Shown one piece after another: positions 16,288 to 25,308 of a stretch of 64,000 bases of DNA. The DNA is taken from contig NZ_CP134223.1 of assembly GCF_031599675.1 (NCBI RefSeq), forward strand, positions 3,906,001-3,970,000, in the 5' to 3' direction. The stretch's first letter is position 1; every line of letters starts with the position of its first letter. This stretch comes from Paenibacillus pedocola (GTDB taxonomy: Bacteria; Bacillota; Bacilli; Paenibacillales; Paenibacillaceae). Below the pieces are notes generated by a model. That model was given only the letters and a program-made list of their open reading frames with translations. It made no database searches and was not told where the DNA came from. A program made the position numbers and the translations under genes.

Positions 16288-16935
16288 TTAGCGGATCGGC
16301 AGCAGGTATATCAGGACAGCGAAGAAGTGAGTCACACTACCCGCAAGCACGAAGATATGCCATACTGCATGATGGAACGGAAAGCCTCTCCATACATAAA
16401 AAACTGTTCCGAGCGTATATAAGATCCCCCCGGCCATAAGCAGCGTCATGCCGCCTCCGGCCACAGACGCCGAGAGCGGATTCCAGGCGATGACGATCAG
16501 CCAGCCCATGGCGATGTAAAAGATCGTAGACATGAACAGAAATTTTTTGACGAAGAAAGCTTTGAACAGTACTCCGAAAAGTGCCACACCCCAGACGATG
16601 CCGAATAAGCTCCAGCCCAGTGTCCCCCGGATCGCCACTAGCAGGAAGGGCGTATAGGTGCCGGCAATAAACAGATAAATCGAGGAATGGTCAAGGAATT
16701 CGAATAAATCCTTAGCTTTGCCCTCCCGCAGACTATGCACCAGTGTGGAATTGAGATACAGAAGCAGCATCGTCGTCCCGTAAATGGAGAAGCTGACCAC
16801 ATGCCAGGCCGTTCCCTTCAGGCTGGCAAAAACAACGAGCAGGACAAGCGCAGCTACACTGAGTACCGTACCGATACCATGCGTAATTGCATTCGCTACC
16901 TCTTCCCTGCGGCTGTAAGTATAAGTATTTGCCAT
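16288..16935 (-). CDS. TrhA/hemolysin III family membrane protein
   Basis: 215 residues with seven predicted membrane helices. Family marks: EEVANAITHGIG at the N-terminus, DHSSIYLFIAGTYTPF in the middle and FPFHHAVWHIFVLAGSVTHFFAV near the end; the His/Asp residues of these boxes are the proposed zinc site of the PAQR/hydrolase superfamily. Start ATG 16935 with GGAAGGA 8 bases upstream; a GTG one codon earlier is less likely. Members have been linked to membrane-energetics/fluidity control; haemolysis is not implied. Confidence 0.93.
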   Translation of the reverse strand: MANTYTYSRREEVANAITHGIGTVLSVAALVLLVVFASLKGTAWHVVSFSIYGTTMLLLYLNSTLVHSLREGKAKDLFEFLDHSSIYLFIAGTYTPFLLVAIRGTLGWSLFGIVWGVALFGVLFKAFFVKKFLFMSTIFYIAMGWLIVIAWNPLSASVAGGGMTLLMAGGILYTLGTVFYVWRGFPFHHAVWHIFVLAGSVTHFFAVLIYLLPIR

Positions 16936-16990
16936 CACAAAAATCCTTCCGTTTGCGTTTCCTTCTATTATAACGTGTTTGGCAGCCGGA

Positions 16991-18508
16991 TTACAGTTTG
17001 TAGAGCTCCGTATATTTCGCTTCCAGATAATCGGCCAGATAATCCGGGTTCAGCGGCTCGCCGGTTACCTGCTCGATAATTTGCGAAGGGGTCAGGCTTT
17101 TGCCGAAGCGGTAGATTTTTTCCGTCAGCCATTCCTTAATTGGCAGCAGATTGCCTTCAGCAATCAGGCTGTCAAACTCCGGAAGCTCTTTGCGGAGCGT
17201 ATTCAGAATCTGTGCCGCATACATATTCCCCAGCGAGTAGGAAGCAAAATAACCGAAGTCGCCGCCGGACCAGTGAACATCCTGCAGTACGCCCAGTGCA
17301 TTGGAAGGCGGGGTGATACCCAGGTATTCCTGATATTTGGCATTCCAGACCTTAGGGAGATCCTTAACCTCAAGGCCTTCATTGAAAATAAGCTTTTCAA
17401 TTTCATAACGGACAATGATGTGCAGGTTATACGTCAGCTCGTCAGCTTCAATCCGGATAAACGAATTCGCTACACTGTTGATCGCGCGGTAAAACTGCTC
17501 CACTTCAACATTCGCCAGCTGCTCAGGGAAATGCTGCTGCAGATCACCATAGTAACGCTGCCAGAAAGCACGGCTGCGGCCGATCATATTCTCCCACAGT
17601 CTCGACTGGGATTCATGGATTCCCATGGAGGTGCCGGTAGCGAGCGGAGTACCAACCAGATCCTTGCTGATATTTTGCTCATACAGGGCGTGTCCGCCTT
17701 CATGCAGCGAGCTGAAAATCGCGCTTGTTACATTATCGAGCAAATAATTGGTCGTAATGCGCACATCGCCCGGATTGAGTCCGGTAGCGAACGGATGCAC
17801 ACTTTCATCAAGGCGTCCTGCTTCAAAGTCATAGCCCATCTGCTCCAGTACGAACAGGCCGAATTTCTCCTGCTGCTCTTTGGCATAGATTTGGCTCAGA
17901 AATTCGGTATCAGGCTTGTTAGGGGAAGCACTAATCGCCTCTACGAGCGGCACCAGGCGGGCGCGGAGGCGGCCGAAGATTTCATCTACTTTGGCGACAG
18001 TCAAATCGGGCTCGTACATATCAAGCAGCGTATCATAGCGTGTATCCTTGACACCCCAGTAATCAATAAATTCCTGTTTGAAGGCGACAATTTTGCTTAA
18101 ATAAGGCTCAAAGGAAGCAAAATCATCATTTTCCTTGGCTTCTTCCCACATGCTCTCGGAATGGGCTGCCAGAACGGAGTACTCCTCGAATTTTTTGGAT
18201 GGAATGCTCTTGCTGCGTTCATATTCCTTGAGGCAGTCCTTAACGATTTTGTTCTGGGCATCACTTAACTGGTTCGCAACGTCAGGACGGCTGAAAAATT
18301 TAGTGAACTCGCCCATCTCCGATGATGTCTCCAGTCTGAACAGTTCTCCGGAGAGCATGCCGATCGTTCCCGAACGGACCTCTACTCCCTTTCGCGGCGC
18401 ACCTGTGCGCAAATCCCAATGAAGGAGTCCGATAGCTTCGTTATAGCCGCTGATTTTGGATAAAAGCTCCTGAAATTTCTCCCATTCTTCTTTTACTGCT
18501 TGTTCCAT
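16991..18508 (-). CDS. M32 family metallocarboxypeptidase
   Basis: 505 residues, full length for the M32 (Taq carboxypeptidase) family. The zinc-binding HEGGHALYE (HExxH) is visible, with the family blocks LLHWDLRTGAPRKG near the N-terminus, DVRITTNYL, GIHESQSRLWEN and GDFGYFASYSLGN. It removes C-terminal residues from peptides in the cytoplasm; no signal peptide. Single gene with ATG 18508 after GCAGGTGCGTAGG. Confidence 0.96.
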   Translation of the reverse strand: MEQAVKEEWEKFQELLSKISGYNEAIGLLHWDLRTGAPRKGVEVRSGTIGMLSGELFRLETSSEMGEFTKFFSRPDVANQLSDAQNKIVKDCLKEYERSKSIPSKKFEEYSVLAAHSESMWEEAKENDDFASFEPYLSKIVAFKQEFIDYWGVKDTRYDTLLDMYEPDLTVAKVDEIFGRLRARLVPLVEAISASPNKPDTEFLSQIYAKEQQEKFGLFVLEQMGYDFEAGRLDESVHPFATGLNPGDVRITTNYLLDNVTSAIFSSLHEGGHALYEQNISKDLVGTPLATGTSMGIHESQSRLWENMIGRSRAFWQRYYGDLQQHFPEQLANVEVEQFYRAINSVANSFIRIEADELTYNLHIIVRYEIEKLIFNEGLEVKDLPKVWNAKYQEYLGITPPSNALGVLQDVHWSGGDFGYFASYSLGNMYAAQILNTLRKELPEFDSLIAEGNLLPIKEWLTEKIYRFGKSLTPSQIIEQVTGEPLNPDYLADYLEAKYTELYKL

Positions 18509-18716
18509 TCCTACGCACCTGCTTTCTCTGTTTTGCTGACTCCTCTTGATGATACTTTTTTAGATCAGTATAATCAACCGCGCCTGGTACCTGGAGCAGC
18601 ATGAAGTGTCTTTCCGACCAGAAGACCCAAAAATCAAACAGTCGTGGTACTGGACTCCAAATTTACAGAGGGCTATAGTAATGCTAATTCTGGGAAGCAA
18701 TATAAGGAGTGAGGAT

Positions 18717-19136
18717 ATGATCAGACACGCACGGGTTGAGGATTCGAGAGAGATATCTGAATTGTTGGATCAGCTGGGCTACTCAAATACCGGGTCCTTT
18801 ATTAAAGAAAATATAGAAAGGCTGCTTGCTCATCCTGATGAAATGCTGATGGTTTATGAAGATGAAGGACGCGTGGCTGCCTGTATTTCGTTGCATTTTA
18901 TTCCCCAGTTAGCACTTATAGGGGATATTGCCTGCATAAGCTATCTTATCGTTGATGAAACCACAAGAGGTAAAGGAATCGGCCAAAAAATTGAAGAGTA
19001 TGCCAGCAGGGTCGCTAAACAAAGAAACTGCGACAGAATTCAGGTTCATTGTCATTCCCGCAGAAATGACGCGCACCGCTTTTATGACCGGCAGGGCTTT
19101 TCTGAGTCTCCAAAATATTTTTCAAAGATGTTATAA
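18717..19136 (+). CDS. GNAT family N-acetyltransferase
   Basis: 139 residues from ATG 18717 with AAGGAG upstream; the longer open frame has no ribosome-binding site. Acetyl-CoA site: SYLIVDETTRGKGIGQKIEEYA, with the R/Q-x-x-G-x-G/A signature (RGKGIG), followed by AHRFYDRQGF. Substrate unknown. Single gene. Confidence 0.9.
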   Translation: MIRHARVEDSREISELLDQLGYSNTGSFIKENIERLLAHPDEMLMVYEDEGRVAACISLHFIPQLALIGDIACISYLIVDETTRGKGIGQKIEEYASRVAKQRNCDRIQVHCHSRRNDAHRFYDRQGFSESPKYFSKML

Positions 19137-19175
19137 CGATCGGCATTATGAAGAATCTAGGAATATTCGGGGATA

Positions 19176-19205
19176 TTGACGTGTGTTAATTATAATCCGT
19201 ATAAT
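19176..19205 (+). promoter_or_regulatory. Sigma-A-type promoter
   Basis: TTGACG, 18-bp spacer, TATAAT. It lies 74 bp upstream of the truncated IscA-like frame and could also serve the carbonic anhydrase gene. Confidence 0.6.
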
Positions 19206-19278
19206 CATTTCAAAGCATTCAGCTTCAAATTTGAAATATTTCATCTAATCACTCATACTCAAGGAGCGTGAACAGAAC

Positions 19279-19341
19279 ATGAACATTCAAGTTACGCCGC
19301 TGGCAGAGAGGAAGCTGAAGGAGAGGCTTGACGGCACCTGA
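19279..19341 (+). pseudogene. Truncated HesB/IscA-like (iron-sulfur biosynthesis domain) gene
   Basis: A well-placed ATG (AAGGAGCG upstream) opens MNIQVTPLAERKLKERLDG, which resembles the N-terminus of Bacillus-type HesB/YneR-like proteins, but the frame stops after 20 codons. The downstream sequence lacks the family's Cys-rich body. A broken remnant is the best reading; a 20-residue peptide is possible. Confidence 0.5.
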
Positions 19342-19502
19342 GTATCCTCAAGTCCTGCAGGAAGTAGCTGCGAAACAACAGCCCGTTAGACCTTACGTAC
19401 ATACGTTAAGGCTCAATAAATACTTTTAAGTGTACGCTTTTGAAGCGAGTTGTGTAGGAAGTACGCTAAAGAAGATACACACAAAAACTTTTAGGAGGAA
19501 GA

Positions 19503-20087
19503 ATGATCATGACTCAAATATCGGATATTTTGAATTTTAATAAGAACTTTGTAGAGAAAAAGGAATATGAAGCCTATCTGACCAGCCGCTTTCCGGATAA
19601 AAAAATGATCATCATCACGTGTATGGATACACGGCTGGTAGAGCTTTTGCCGAAAGCGATGAATTTCAAAAATGGTGATGTCAAAATCATCAAAAACGCC
19701 GGTGCGATCATCTCCCAGCCTTTCGGATCGGTAATGCGCAGCGTAATGGTTGCACTGTACGAACTGGATGCGGATGAAGTGGTTGTGGTCGGACACCATG
19801 AATGCGGCATGGCTTCACTGAACGCGGACAAAATGATCAATTCGATTAAGGAACGCGGTGTTTCCGAAGAAGTGCTGTCCACTCTGGAGAACTCAGGAAT
19901 TAAACTAACCAAATGGCTGCGCGGGTTTGACAATGTGGAAGAAGGGGTAATTCAGACTGTGGAGCTGATTAAGCGCCATCCCTTACTCCCCCCAAACATT
20001 CCTGTGCATGGCATGATCATTGATCCGGCTACCGGAGCGCTTGAACTTGTCTCGGACGGGTATGTGGAGAACAAGGCAACTCTCTGA
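19503..20087 (+). CDS. Beta-class carbonic anhydrase
   Basis: 194 residues. Interconverts CO2 and bicarbonate. Zinc ligands and catalytic dyad are visible: Cys40-Met-Asp42-Thr-Arg44, and His98...Cys101 in VVGHHECGM. The short form resembles Bacillus YtiB/type III beta-CA. Start ATG 19503 has TTAGGAGG 5-6 bases upstream; a second ATG six bases on is equally plausible. A terminator follows. Confidence 0.94.
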   Translation: MIMTQISDILNFNKNFVEKKEYEAYLTSRFPDKKMIIITCMDTRLVELLPKAMNFKNGDVKIIKNAGAIISQPFGSVMRSVMVALYELDADEVVVVGHHECGMASLNADKMINSIKERGVSEEVLSTLENSGIKLTKWLRGFDNVEEGVIQTVELIKRHPLLPPNIPVHGMIIDPATGALELVSDGYVENKATL

Positions 20088-20098
20088 AACTGCTGTTT

Positions 20099-20127
20099 GC
20101 GTGGACCTCAGTCCACGCACTTTTTTT
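20099..20127 (+). terminator. Terminator after the carbonic anhydrase gene
   Basis: Perfect 8-bp stem GCGTGGAC/GTCCACGC with a CTCA loop, then T7 after three bases. Confidence 0.92.
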
Positions 20128-20163
20128 GTCTAAACTGACTTCAGGTGCGTATTAATTCGTAGT

Positions 20164-20179
20164 AATTTTAATTAAAATT
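20164..20179. repeat. Perfect 16-bp palindrome AATTTTAATTAAAATT
   Basis: Directly abuts the sigma-W-type -35 at 20179. It could be an UP-like A/T element or an operator. Confidence 0.5.
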
Positions 20180-20204
20180 GAAACCTCCTAGGGCATACTA
20201 CGTA
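20179..20204 (+). promoter_or_regulatory. Sigma-W-type ECF promoter (TGAAAC-N16-CGTA)
   Basis: Exact match to the sigma-W consensus: TGAAAC, 16-bp spacer, CGTA. It lies 56 bp upstream of the ATG at 20261, preceded by an A/T-rich palindrome. It implies envelope-stress control of the two-gene operon. Match is by eye; no other such site was noticed in the window. Confidence 0.65.
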
Positions 20205-20260
20205 TTACTGGACAGAACCACAAAAATTCAAGACAACCTTTAGGAGGGTACTTGTACTAA

Positions 20261-20695
20261 ATGAAATCCATGAAACGTGTAATGATGATCGTAATGGCTT
20301 TTACCCTGTTCTTTGCTGTTACCGTTCCCGATTTCGCAGATGCGAGACGCGGAGGGTTCAAATCCGGAAGCCGCGGCTTTACCACGACTCCCAAAAAATC
20401 AACTACGGACAACGTGAAAAAAAGCGATAGCACCAAAGGTACTACGGCAGGAACTGCCGGTTCCACTGCAAAACGGGGATTCTTCAGCGGCGGGAGCTTA
20501 ATGAAGGGGTTAATGATCGGCGGACTCGCCGGCTTTCTCTTCGGCAGCATGTTCGCCGGGATGGGTGCCTTCGGTAATATTCTCGGATTCTTGATTAATA
20601 TGCTCGCCATCTACCTTGTCGTGGTGCTGATCATGTCCTTCTTCCGCCGCAGAAGAGAAAGACGCAGATTTGAAGAAAGGAACAGCCGCTACTAA
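20261..20695 (+). CDS. Exported/membrane protein with Gly-rich hydrophobic core
   Basis: 144 residues, ATG 20261 with TTTAGGAGG upstream. An N-terminal signal segment with ADA cleavage-like site (about residues 1-28) is followed by a basic, Ser/Thr-rich stretch. A Gly-rich hydrophobic region (MKGLMIGGLAGFLFGSMF...) leads to a membrane helix (ILGFLINMLAIYLVVVLIMSFF) and a strongly basic tail (RRRRERRRFEERNSRY). The pattern resembles Tim44-like small membrane proteins, but the domain itself is absent. A sigma-W-type promoter suggests an envelope-stress role. Its stop overlaps the next start by one base. Confidence 0.75.
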   Translation: MKSMKRVMMIVMAFTLFFAVTVPDFADARRGGFKSGSRGFTTTPKKSTTDNVKKSDSTKGTTAGTAGSTAKRGFFSGGSLMKGLMIGGLAGFLFGSMFAGMGAFGNILGFLINMLAIYLVVVLIMSFFRRRRERRRFEERNSRY

Positions 20696-20982
20696 TGCCA
20701 ACTACCGTTCTTAGTATGGATGAAATCATCAATGCCATCTGCCTGCATATGGCTGAGCGCAAAGCGGTACGTGTCCAGGACGTGCAGGTGGAGCTTAGCT
20801 GGGAGGAAGATACCGGCTACACCGCCGAAGTCTGGATCCAGGGGCGAAGCCAGTATCTTGTAGAGTCTAATATGATTGAAGCCATTCTCCGCTACATGCA
20901 TAGTGAATACGGCATCCGTGCCTACCGGGAAGATGTGCGGCTGGACCTGGATGAGGAAATCACCGCTATTGTGAATACGTAA
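20695..20982 (+). CDS. YxcD family protein (DUF2653)
   Basis: 95 residues, acidic, soluble. The sequence (MDEIINAICLHMAERKAVRVQDVQVELSWEEDTGYTAEVWIQG...YLVESNMIEAILRYM) has the layout of YxcD/DUF2653. The ATG overlaps the stop of the membrane-protein gene (TAATG), so the two are coupled and share the sigma-W-type promoter. Function unknown. Confidence 0.8.
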   Translation: MPTTVLSMDEIINAICLHMAERKAVRVQDVQVELSWEEDTGYTAEVWIQGRSQYLVESNMIEAILRYMHSEYGIRAYREDVRLDLDEEITAIVNT

Positions 20983-21000
20983 ATCCACAGCAAGCTCAGC

Positions 21001-21035
21001 AAAGAGACAGCCCGCCGGGCTGTCTCTTTGCTGTA
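21001..21035. terminator. Bidirectional terminator between yxcD-like and S66 peptidase genes
   Basis: 13-bp perfect stem AAAGAGACAGCCC/GGGCTGTCTCTTT with a 3-base loop, between converging genes. Confidence 0.9.
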
Positions 21036-21041
21036 TTTTCA

Positions 21042-22058
21042 CTATTCGCGGAAATATTGCTTTAGGGTACCTTGGCCGTTCACTACCTCTACCTCGGCAT
21101 AGGCACCATTAATCAGCGTCATCTGCGGAGGGACATGTCCGAAATCCATCTCATGAATGACCGGCAGCTGCAATTCTTCCGAAAGATCACGGTAGAGATC
21201 TTCTGCCGTATAATTATCAACCGGCTGATTGCCTCCGCTGCGCCCGAACAGAATTCCGGAACAGTTATCGAACCAGCCTGCATGTCTCATTTGAACAAGT
21301 GATCTGCGGACATCCACGGTATTCAGCTCACAGTTTTCCAGATACCAGATTATAGGCTCTCCATGAATAATCTCCTCGCTGAAACGCTTAACATCGCCGT
21401 ATGGCGTCCCGATGATATGTCTGATAATATCTATGCACCCGCCGAGCAAACGCCCTTTTATCGCTTCGTCTTTTCCTGATACCGTCTTCCATTCGGTCTT
21501 TGCATTCAAATGAAAAACATAAGGGGAAGGTCCGTCCGGCTCCTCTTTTCCCTGATGCTTCTGTGAAGAATGCTGGAGAATGGAGCCGCCGGACGGCGTA
21601 GCGAGCACCTTTTGCCACATCGCTGTTGTCTCGTCCGTCTGCTGCCCTCGCAAATCGCCGAAGCTGGGTCCATGTGCGGTTGCTATCCCCGTTCTTAAGG
21701 TAATGGTGAGCAGCAGCAGGCTGATATCAGAAAATCCCAGAATCCACTTTCGCTGTACCCGGTCATAATCAATGAACTCCAGCATTTCAATCAGCAGCTC
21801 CCCGCCCCATGGCGGAATGATCAGGTCGACGGCTTCATCCAGCATCATCTGATTGAACTCTATTCCCCGCTCTTTGCCCGGCGCAGACTTCGCTTTGTTC
21901 TGCTTGTACACAGTCTGTCCGAGCATCACCTGATATCCTCTTTCTTTCATCCGGGCAACTGCCTCGCCAAACGTCTCCCGGCCCCCTTCCCCTACTCCAT
22001 AAGACGATGCAGTCACACCGATTGCCGCTCCTGGTTTGAACTCCGGGTATGTAATCAT
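21042..22058 (-). CDS. S66 family LD-carboxypeptidase/MccF-like peptidase
   Basis: 338 residues from ATG 22058 (AAGGGGG 6 bases upstream); the frame is open to 22244 but without support. The N-terminus FKPGAAIGVTASSYG and the nucleophile Ser110 in WILGFSDISLLLL are typical of S66. Members cleave the tetrapeptide of recycled peptidoglycan or inactivate microcin C-type peptide-nucleotides; which applies is unclear. Cytoplasmic, no signal peptide. Confidence 0.9.
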   Translation of the reverse strand: MITYPEFKPGAAIGVTASSYGVGEGGRETFGEAVARMKERGYQVMLGQTVYKQNKAKSAPGKERGIEFNQMMLDEAVDLIIPPWGGELLIEMLEFIDYDRVQRKWILGFSDISLLLLTITLRTGIATAHGPSFGDLRGQQTDETTAMWQKVLATPSGGSILQHSSQKHQGKEEPDGPSPYVFHLNAKTEWKTVSGKDEAIKGRLLGGCIDIIRHIIGTPYGDVKRFSEEIIHGEPIIWYLENCELNTVDVRRSLVQMRHAGWFDNCSGILFGRSGGNQPVDNYTAEDLYRDLSEELQLPVIHEMDFGHVPPQMTLINGAYAEVEVVNGQGTLKQYFRE

Positions 22059-22249
22059 TCGGATCCCCCTTCTTCTGGTCAGTCTGCTTTCTTCCCAGTT
22101 TAACATCTTGCGGGTCCTGTCAGAAATAGCGAGTTTAAGACGGGCAGATGAACCCTTTACAAACACAAACAGACATGACCGGTCATGCGGCACACAGCCG
22201 CTGAACCGGTTCATGTCTATTTTCTGAGTGGTCTGTGCCGTCAATTCGT

Positions 22250-22603
22250 TTAGATCAAAGAAATCGCGAGCAGTTCGAACAGCACCAGCGGCAAAATAAC
22301 GTTGTTGTTTATAGGTCCAGGGAATGGATATCCCGTTCCCGGATACGGATGGTAGTACGGGTTATAGAACCCGCGTGCCGTCTCGGTAGTAACTGTAACC
22401 ATCAGGTACATATGTTTGCTGTCCATACCGGCAATGATTCCCTCATGCATCATTCCGTCAATAGTCTGCACCTTCACTTTGTGGTTTAAGTAGGGCTTGC
22501 AGGAATGGTGCAGGGATTCGCGCACACCGTGCAAATGCTGGACAACCGCTGGATCAGCTTGATAAATAACCGTTGATGGCTGACCCGTATTATATGTCGG
22601 CAT
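22250..22603 (-). CDS. Second Sm-like protein with aromatic linker and hydrophobic tail
   Basis: 117 residues, ATG 22603 with CGGAGG 9 bases upstream. After a ~45-residue N-terminal segment comes an Sm-like core (HKVKVQTIDGMMHEGIIAG, then MDSKHMYLMV). A Tyr/Pro/Gly-rich linker (YNPYYHPYPGTGYPFPG) and hydrophobic C-terminus (VILPLVLFELLAISLI) follow. It shares all three parts with the protein at 10393-10641: DG-x-x-x-EGI and LLAIxLI are directly comparable. Function unknown. Confidence 0.7.
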   Translation of the reverse strand: MPTYNTGQPSTVIYQADPAVVQHLHGVRESLHHSCKPYLNHKVKVQTIDGMMHEGIIAGMDSKHMYLMVTVTTETARGFYNPYYHPYPGTGYPFPGPINNNVILPLVLFELLAISLI

Positions 22604-22673
22604 AAGGTTTGACCTCCGTAAATGGATTTGCTCCATTCTATGCAGATGCCTATATGATAGTGTCTAATCGCCC

Positions 22674-22711
22674 AAAAAAACCGTACAGCGGCAGGTGGCC
22701 AGGTACGGTTT
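22674..22711 (-). terminator. Terminator after degV
   Basis: AACCGTAC/GTACGGTT stem on the minus strand followed by T7; 30 bp past the degV stop. Confidence 0.85.
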
Positions 22712-22740
22712 GAAGAGGATTATATTGGGGTGGCAGCAGC

Positions 22741-23580
22741 CTAAAAAGCCACTCCGATCCCGCCTTCACCGGCATAAGTGCCCATCACCGAGCCCATGCT
22801 GGAGAAAACAATCTCTTTGAAGGGGTGCTTTTCAAGAATCCGGCCTTTGATTTCCAGCGCCAGCTTCTCGCAATTACTGTGGACGATGGCAATGGCCGCT
22901 TTCTCATAATCGAATGACTTCTCATCCAGCTTTGCCAGCAGATGATTCAGCGCCTTTGGCAGCCCGCGTGTTTTTTCCACGACCTCTACGATACCCTCAT
23001 CGCTGATTTTGAGCAGCAGCTTAATGTTCAGCACGGATGCTACGGCACCCGACAAACGGTTCAGCCTTCCGCCTTTAATGACATTTTCCAGTGTATCCAG
23101 TGTGAAGTATGCCGTTGTTTCCCGGATTTGGGTAAGCACCATTTCCTTTAGTTCTGCCATACTGCTGCAAGTGAGCGACAATCTCGCCGCCGTTGCCACA
23201 ATAAGCGACAGGCCTCCGGAGAATCTCTTCGAATCTATAATTTCAATTGCGTTCGGAAATCCTTCTTCTTCGTACATTTCCTTGGCAATCATTGCGGTCT
23301 GATAAGTACTGCTGATATTAGAGGACATGCAGATAACCATGATATCTGTGCCTGCTTCCACTTCTTTGAACTTTTCGAGGAAACTCTGCGGACTTGGACT
23401 AGCCGTAGTCGGCAGCTCCTTGGAGTTAACCATCTTAGCATAAAAATCTGTGGTCGACGTGTTCTCAGGCATTAGTTCATCCCCGAAATGAACCGGCAGA
23501 TGTACGATCGTTACACCATACTTCTCAACATACTCAAGGGGTAAATCGGAACCGCTATCAGTAATAATCTTGATGGGCAT
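22741..23580 (-). CDS. DegV family fatty-acid-binding protein
   Basis: 279 residues. DegV/FakB-like proteins bind a single fatty acid for phosphorylation by FakA. Signature ITDSGSDLPLEYVEKYGVTIVHLPVHFG at the N-terminus, the TTASPSPQSFLEKF loop and the GIVEVVEKTRG / HSNCEKLA segments fit. The end GTYAGEGGIGVAF is typical (GPGxxGxAF-like). The kinase partner is not in the window. Start ATG 23580 after AGGAGAG. Confidence 0.93.
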   Translation of the reverse strand: MPIKIITDSGSDLPLEYVEKYGVTIVHLPVHFGDELMPENTSTTDFYAKMVNSKELPTTASPSPQSFLEKFKEVEAGTDIMVICMSSNISSTYQTAMIAKEMYEEEGFPNAIEIIDSKRFSGGLSLIVATAARLSLTCSSMAELKEMVLTQIRETTAYFTLDTLENVIKGGRLNRLSGAVASVLNIKLLLKISDEGIVEVVEKTRGLPKALNHLLAKLDEKSFDYEKAAIAIVHSNCEKLALEIKGRILEKHPFKEIVFSSMGSVMGTYAGEGGIGVAF

Positions 23581-23820
23581 CAGGGTACTCTCCTTTCAAT
23601 TCTATCCCATTATAGGCACGGGTACAGGATATCAATAGTACATTTTATAACTTGTCAAAAAATCGTTTTTATGCTTCCACTACTAAAAAAGGTATATTCC
23701 CCTTTTTCTCCCTATTTAATTCGTGTTATACGCTTAATTACCCGGTTTAACTGGTTCTTTCATCACTTTCCTTATTGTGATATGGTTGATAAATCAGCAT
23801 ATAGAAATGGAGTGTAACGT

Positions 23821-24042
23821 GTGGGCAAGAACAGAGTATGGAACAAAGGCAAGCATAACGGCGGGGGTCTGGCGAAGCGGAGCAATCCGGAAAAGGGCTC
23901 CGCAGAGGCGGAGACCTCTACTGCAAACATCCAGGAAGAGTCTAATCCGCGGATTGATACTGTAAAGCCGATGAACCGCAGCAACTGGGTCGTCCGTCCG
24001 GCCAGAGTGTCACCGAAAGATAACGACCATAAAAAGCAATAG
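23821..24042 (+). CDS. Small basic hydrophilic protein
   Basis: 73 residues from a GTG start with GGAGTG 5 bases upstream. Lys/Asn/Gly/Ser-rich, no hydrophobic segment, no Cys; likely disordered (VWNKGKHNGGGLAKRSNPEKG...). It recalls small acid-soluble or spore-associated proteins in composition, but no signature is visible. A strong terminator follows at 24111. Confidence 0.5.
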   Translation: MGKNRVWNKGKHNGGGLAKRSNPEKGSAEAETSTANIQEESNPRIDTVKPMNRSNWVVRPARVSPKDNDHKKQ

Positions 24043-24110
24043 TGCATAGCGACAAGGTTGTCTCTGGCAAGCCGTTAACGGCTGATCGAGGTACCCTTGG
24101 CTTGTCAAAC

Positions 24111-24156
24111 ATGAAAAGCAGCGCTCCTCCATAACAGGGGGAGCGCTGCTTTTCAT
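24111..24156. terminator. Bidirectional terminator
   Basis: ATGAAAAGCAGCGCTCC/GGGAGCGCTGCTTTTCAT, a stem of more than 15 bp between converging genes. Confidence 0.85.
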
Positions 24157-24189
24157 GTTTTGTCGAATGTTCAACGTCTGCCTGCTGAA

Positions 24190-25176
<987 letters not shown>

Positions 25177-25308
25177 CTTCAATTCCGCCTCTCCTAAAGA
25201 ATAATCTTTTAATTAACTTCTCAATTATTCACATTACTCCGCTAATCAGTAAAAAGCAAAAAGGATGACCGGCGCATCCACCGTTCATCCCACTGCTATT
25301 CGTATGTT

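Larger units (their letters stand above)
19137..19502. other. Intergenic region with promoter and gene remnant
   Basis: Contains a good sigma-A promoter at 19176-19205 and the IscA-like fragment at 19279. From 19342 to 19430 a shifted frame (EYPQVLQEVAAKQQ...) is open but not recognisable. Confidence 0.5.

Noticed and set aside
18560..18716. Open frame upstream of the GNAT gene (YLEQHEVSFRPEDPKIKQSWYWTP)
   Set aside because: Protein-like wording and in frame with the GNAT gene, but no start or ribosome-binding site; the well-placed ATG at 18717 explains the GNAT alone. Could be the tail of a lost gene.
19342..19430. Shifted frame EYPQVLQEVAAKQQ after the IscA-like fragment
   Set aside because: Too short, and does not continue the IscA-like family when read in any frame.
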